Shown here one piece after another: positions 4,896 to 5,837 of a DNA stretch of 5,837 nt. Source of the stretch: Lachnospiraceae bacterium UBA3801 (lineage in GTDB: Bacteria > Bacillota > Clostridia > Lachnospirales > Lachnospiraceae); NCBI GenBank assembly GCA_002368685.1, contig DFEN01000011.1, forward strand, positions 1 through 5,837, written 5' to 3'. The position numbers and the translations under genes are program-made. Position 1 is the first letter of the stretch. Each line of letters starts with the position of its first letter. The notes under the pieces were generated by a model, which had not been told where the DNA came from, searched no databases, and saw only the letters and a list, made by a program, of their open reading frames with translations.

Positions 4896-5837
4896 CATTT
4901 TACGAAAATCTCCGACTAGCGTGGTCATGTGTTAAGTCGAATAAGATGAGATCGATTCTAACTATGCTTGGTATCATTATTGGTATCAGTGCCGTTATTA
5001 CGATTTCGACACTTGGTTCATCGCTTAGACAGACAATATCAGGTACTTACTCTGATATGATGACAACGAATCAGCTGGCCTTTATGTGGGTTAACACAAG
5101 TGAGGATGACACGGCTGAACCGCCAGTAAAGTTTGATCTCGAGAATTGCTACGAGTTCAAAGAGGCATTTACAGGTCAGATATCAGCTGTAATGCTGGAT
5201 CACTATCTGGGTATGGGTACCTACTACAATGATGAAGAGGAAAAGGAAGTAAATATCCTTGGTTATAGTGAGGGCTACTGCGAATCTAATAAATACGAGC
5301 TTGTGATGGGTAGAGACGTAGAGTTCCAGGATAGCTTCGAAAACAGAAAGGTCTGTGTTGTATCTGAGAATTTTGTTAAGTACGGACTTGATGGTGTGTC
5401 GAATCCTATCGGTCAGAAGGTCGAGTTTGAGATGCCGGATGGAACTATAGTTTCTGCTTACATCATTGGTGTTTACAAGATGGATAATAAGCAGTCGAGT
5501 CTTACAGGACAGGCAAAGGTTGCAGAGAAGGATAAGATTACTGATGTGATTATTCCTGTAACTTATGCCTGGGATATTGATGAGGTGCCGGACAATAAGA
5601 GATTTACCGAACCGCTTTATATCAGTGGAGAACCTGGTATAGACGGTACTGCTCTGAAGGAAAATGTAACCAAGTATTTCGAATCTAAGAGGGAAGCTGG
5701 TAGCACATATTTCCTGTATATACAGAGTTTGGAAGAACAGCTTAAGACCATAAGTAAGGTAATGGATGTTATAACAATAGTTATTTCTGTTATCGCAGCT
5801 ATATCACTTATTGTTGGTGGTATTGGTGTTATGAATA
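4892..5837 (+). CDS. MacB-type ABC transporter permease, N-terminal part
   Basis: The gene runs off the right edge; 315 residues are visible with no stop. The start ATG overlaps the ATPase stop as ATGA, behind a consensus ribosome site. Residues 18-40 form the first membrane helix with the family hallmark NKMRSILTMLGIIIGISAVI. Residues 45-285 are the large extracytoplasmic MacB core domain (GRDVEF, KVCVVSENF, NPIGQKVEFEM and AYIIGVYKM are typical stations). Residues 290-312 begin the second helix and end with IVGGIGVMN, the conserved motif that precedes the coupling region. MacB-type permeases of this separate kind have about 400 residues and four helices, so roughly the last 90 residues are missing. 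The dimer is thought to drive substrate through the adaptor by mechanotransmission rather than through a membrane cavity. Several acidic stretches (SEDDTAE, NDEEEKE) lie in the outer domain. The substrate is unknown. Confidence 0.93.
   Translation, partial: MTFYENLRLAWSCVKSNKMRSILTMLGIIIGISAVITISTLGSSLRQTISGTYSDMMTTNQLAFMWVNTSEDDTAEPPVKFDLENCYEFKEAFTGQISAVMLDHYLGMGTYYNDEEEKEVNILGYSEGYCESNKYELVMGRDVEFQDSFENRKVCVVSENFVKYGLDGVSNPIGQKVEFEMPDGTIVSAYIIGVYKMDNKQSSLTGQAKVAEKDKITDVIIPVTYAWDIDEVPDNKRFTEPLYISGEPGIDGTALKENVTKYFESKREAGSTYFLYIQSLEEQLKTISKVMDVITIVISVIAAISLIVGGIGVMN

Overview
The window looks like a chromosomal piece of a low-to-mid GC Gram-positive anaerobe of the class Clostridia, most likely a Lachnospiraceae member (Butyrivibrio/Roseburia-like). 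This rests on the style of the proteins (Lys-rich N-termini, Gram-positive MacA/MacB-like genes with Asp/Ser/Lys tails), the AT-leaning codon use and the purine-rich ribosome binding sites. It is an inference from composition and family resemblance, not a database match. All supported genes are on the + strand.

Layout. Positions 1-294 hold the C-terminal end of a MATE-family multidrug/Na+ antiporter, cut by the window edge. A 35-base gap with no visible terminator leads to a 600-residue protein (330-2132) that I cannot assign to a characterised family: four predicted membrane segments, then about 460 residues of soluble domain. A 165-base intergenic region (2133-2297) follows. It carries the best regulatory signal in the window: an 11-base-period tandem repeat (TTAAGG-N5-TTAAGG) placed like an OmpR-family response-regulator box, upstream of a TAGAAT -10-like element, and a second promoter-like pair closer to the gene.

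The right half is a tripartite ABC efflux operon of MacA/MacB type: a membrane-fusion/adaptor protein (2298-4052), a LolD/MacB-type ATPase (start best placed at the ATG at 4068, end 4895) and a MacB-type permease that starts at 4892, overlaps the ATPase stop by 4 bases and runs off the right edge (315 residues visible). In Gram-positive bacteria such sets export peptides, antibiotics or other amphipathic compounds, often under two-component control. The operator-like repeat fits that, but no sensor kinase or regulator gene lies in the window.

The points most worth a second look are the unassigned 600-residue membrane protein; the response-regulator-like tandem repeat; and the Pro/Glu-rich segment, with its own internal repeat, at the predicted tip of the adaptor's coiled-coil hairpin, where Gram-negative MacA would contact TolC. 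I see no RNA gene, CRISPR array, insertion sequence or attachment site, and no clear evidence of a wholly new system.
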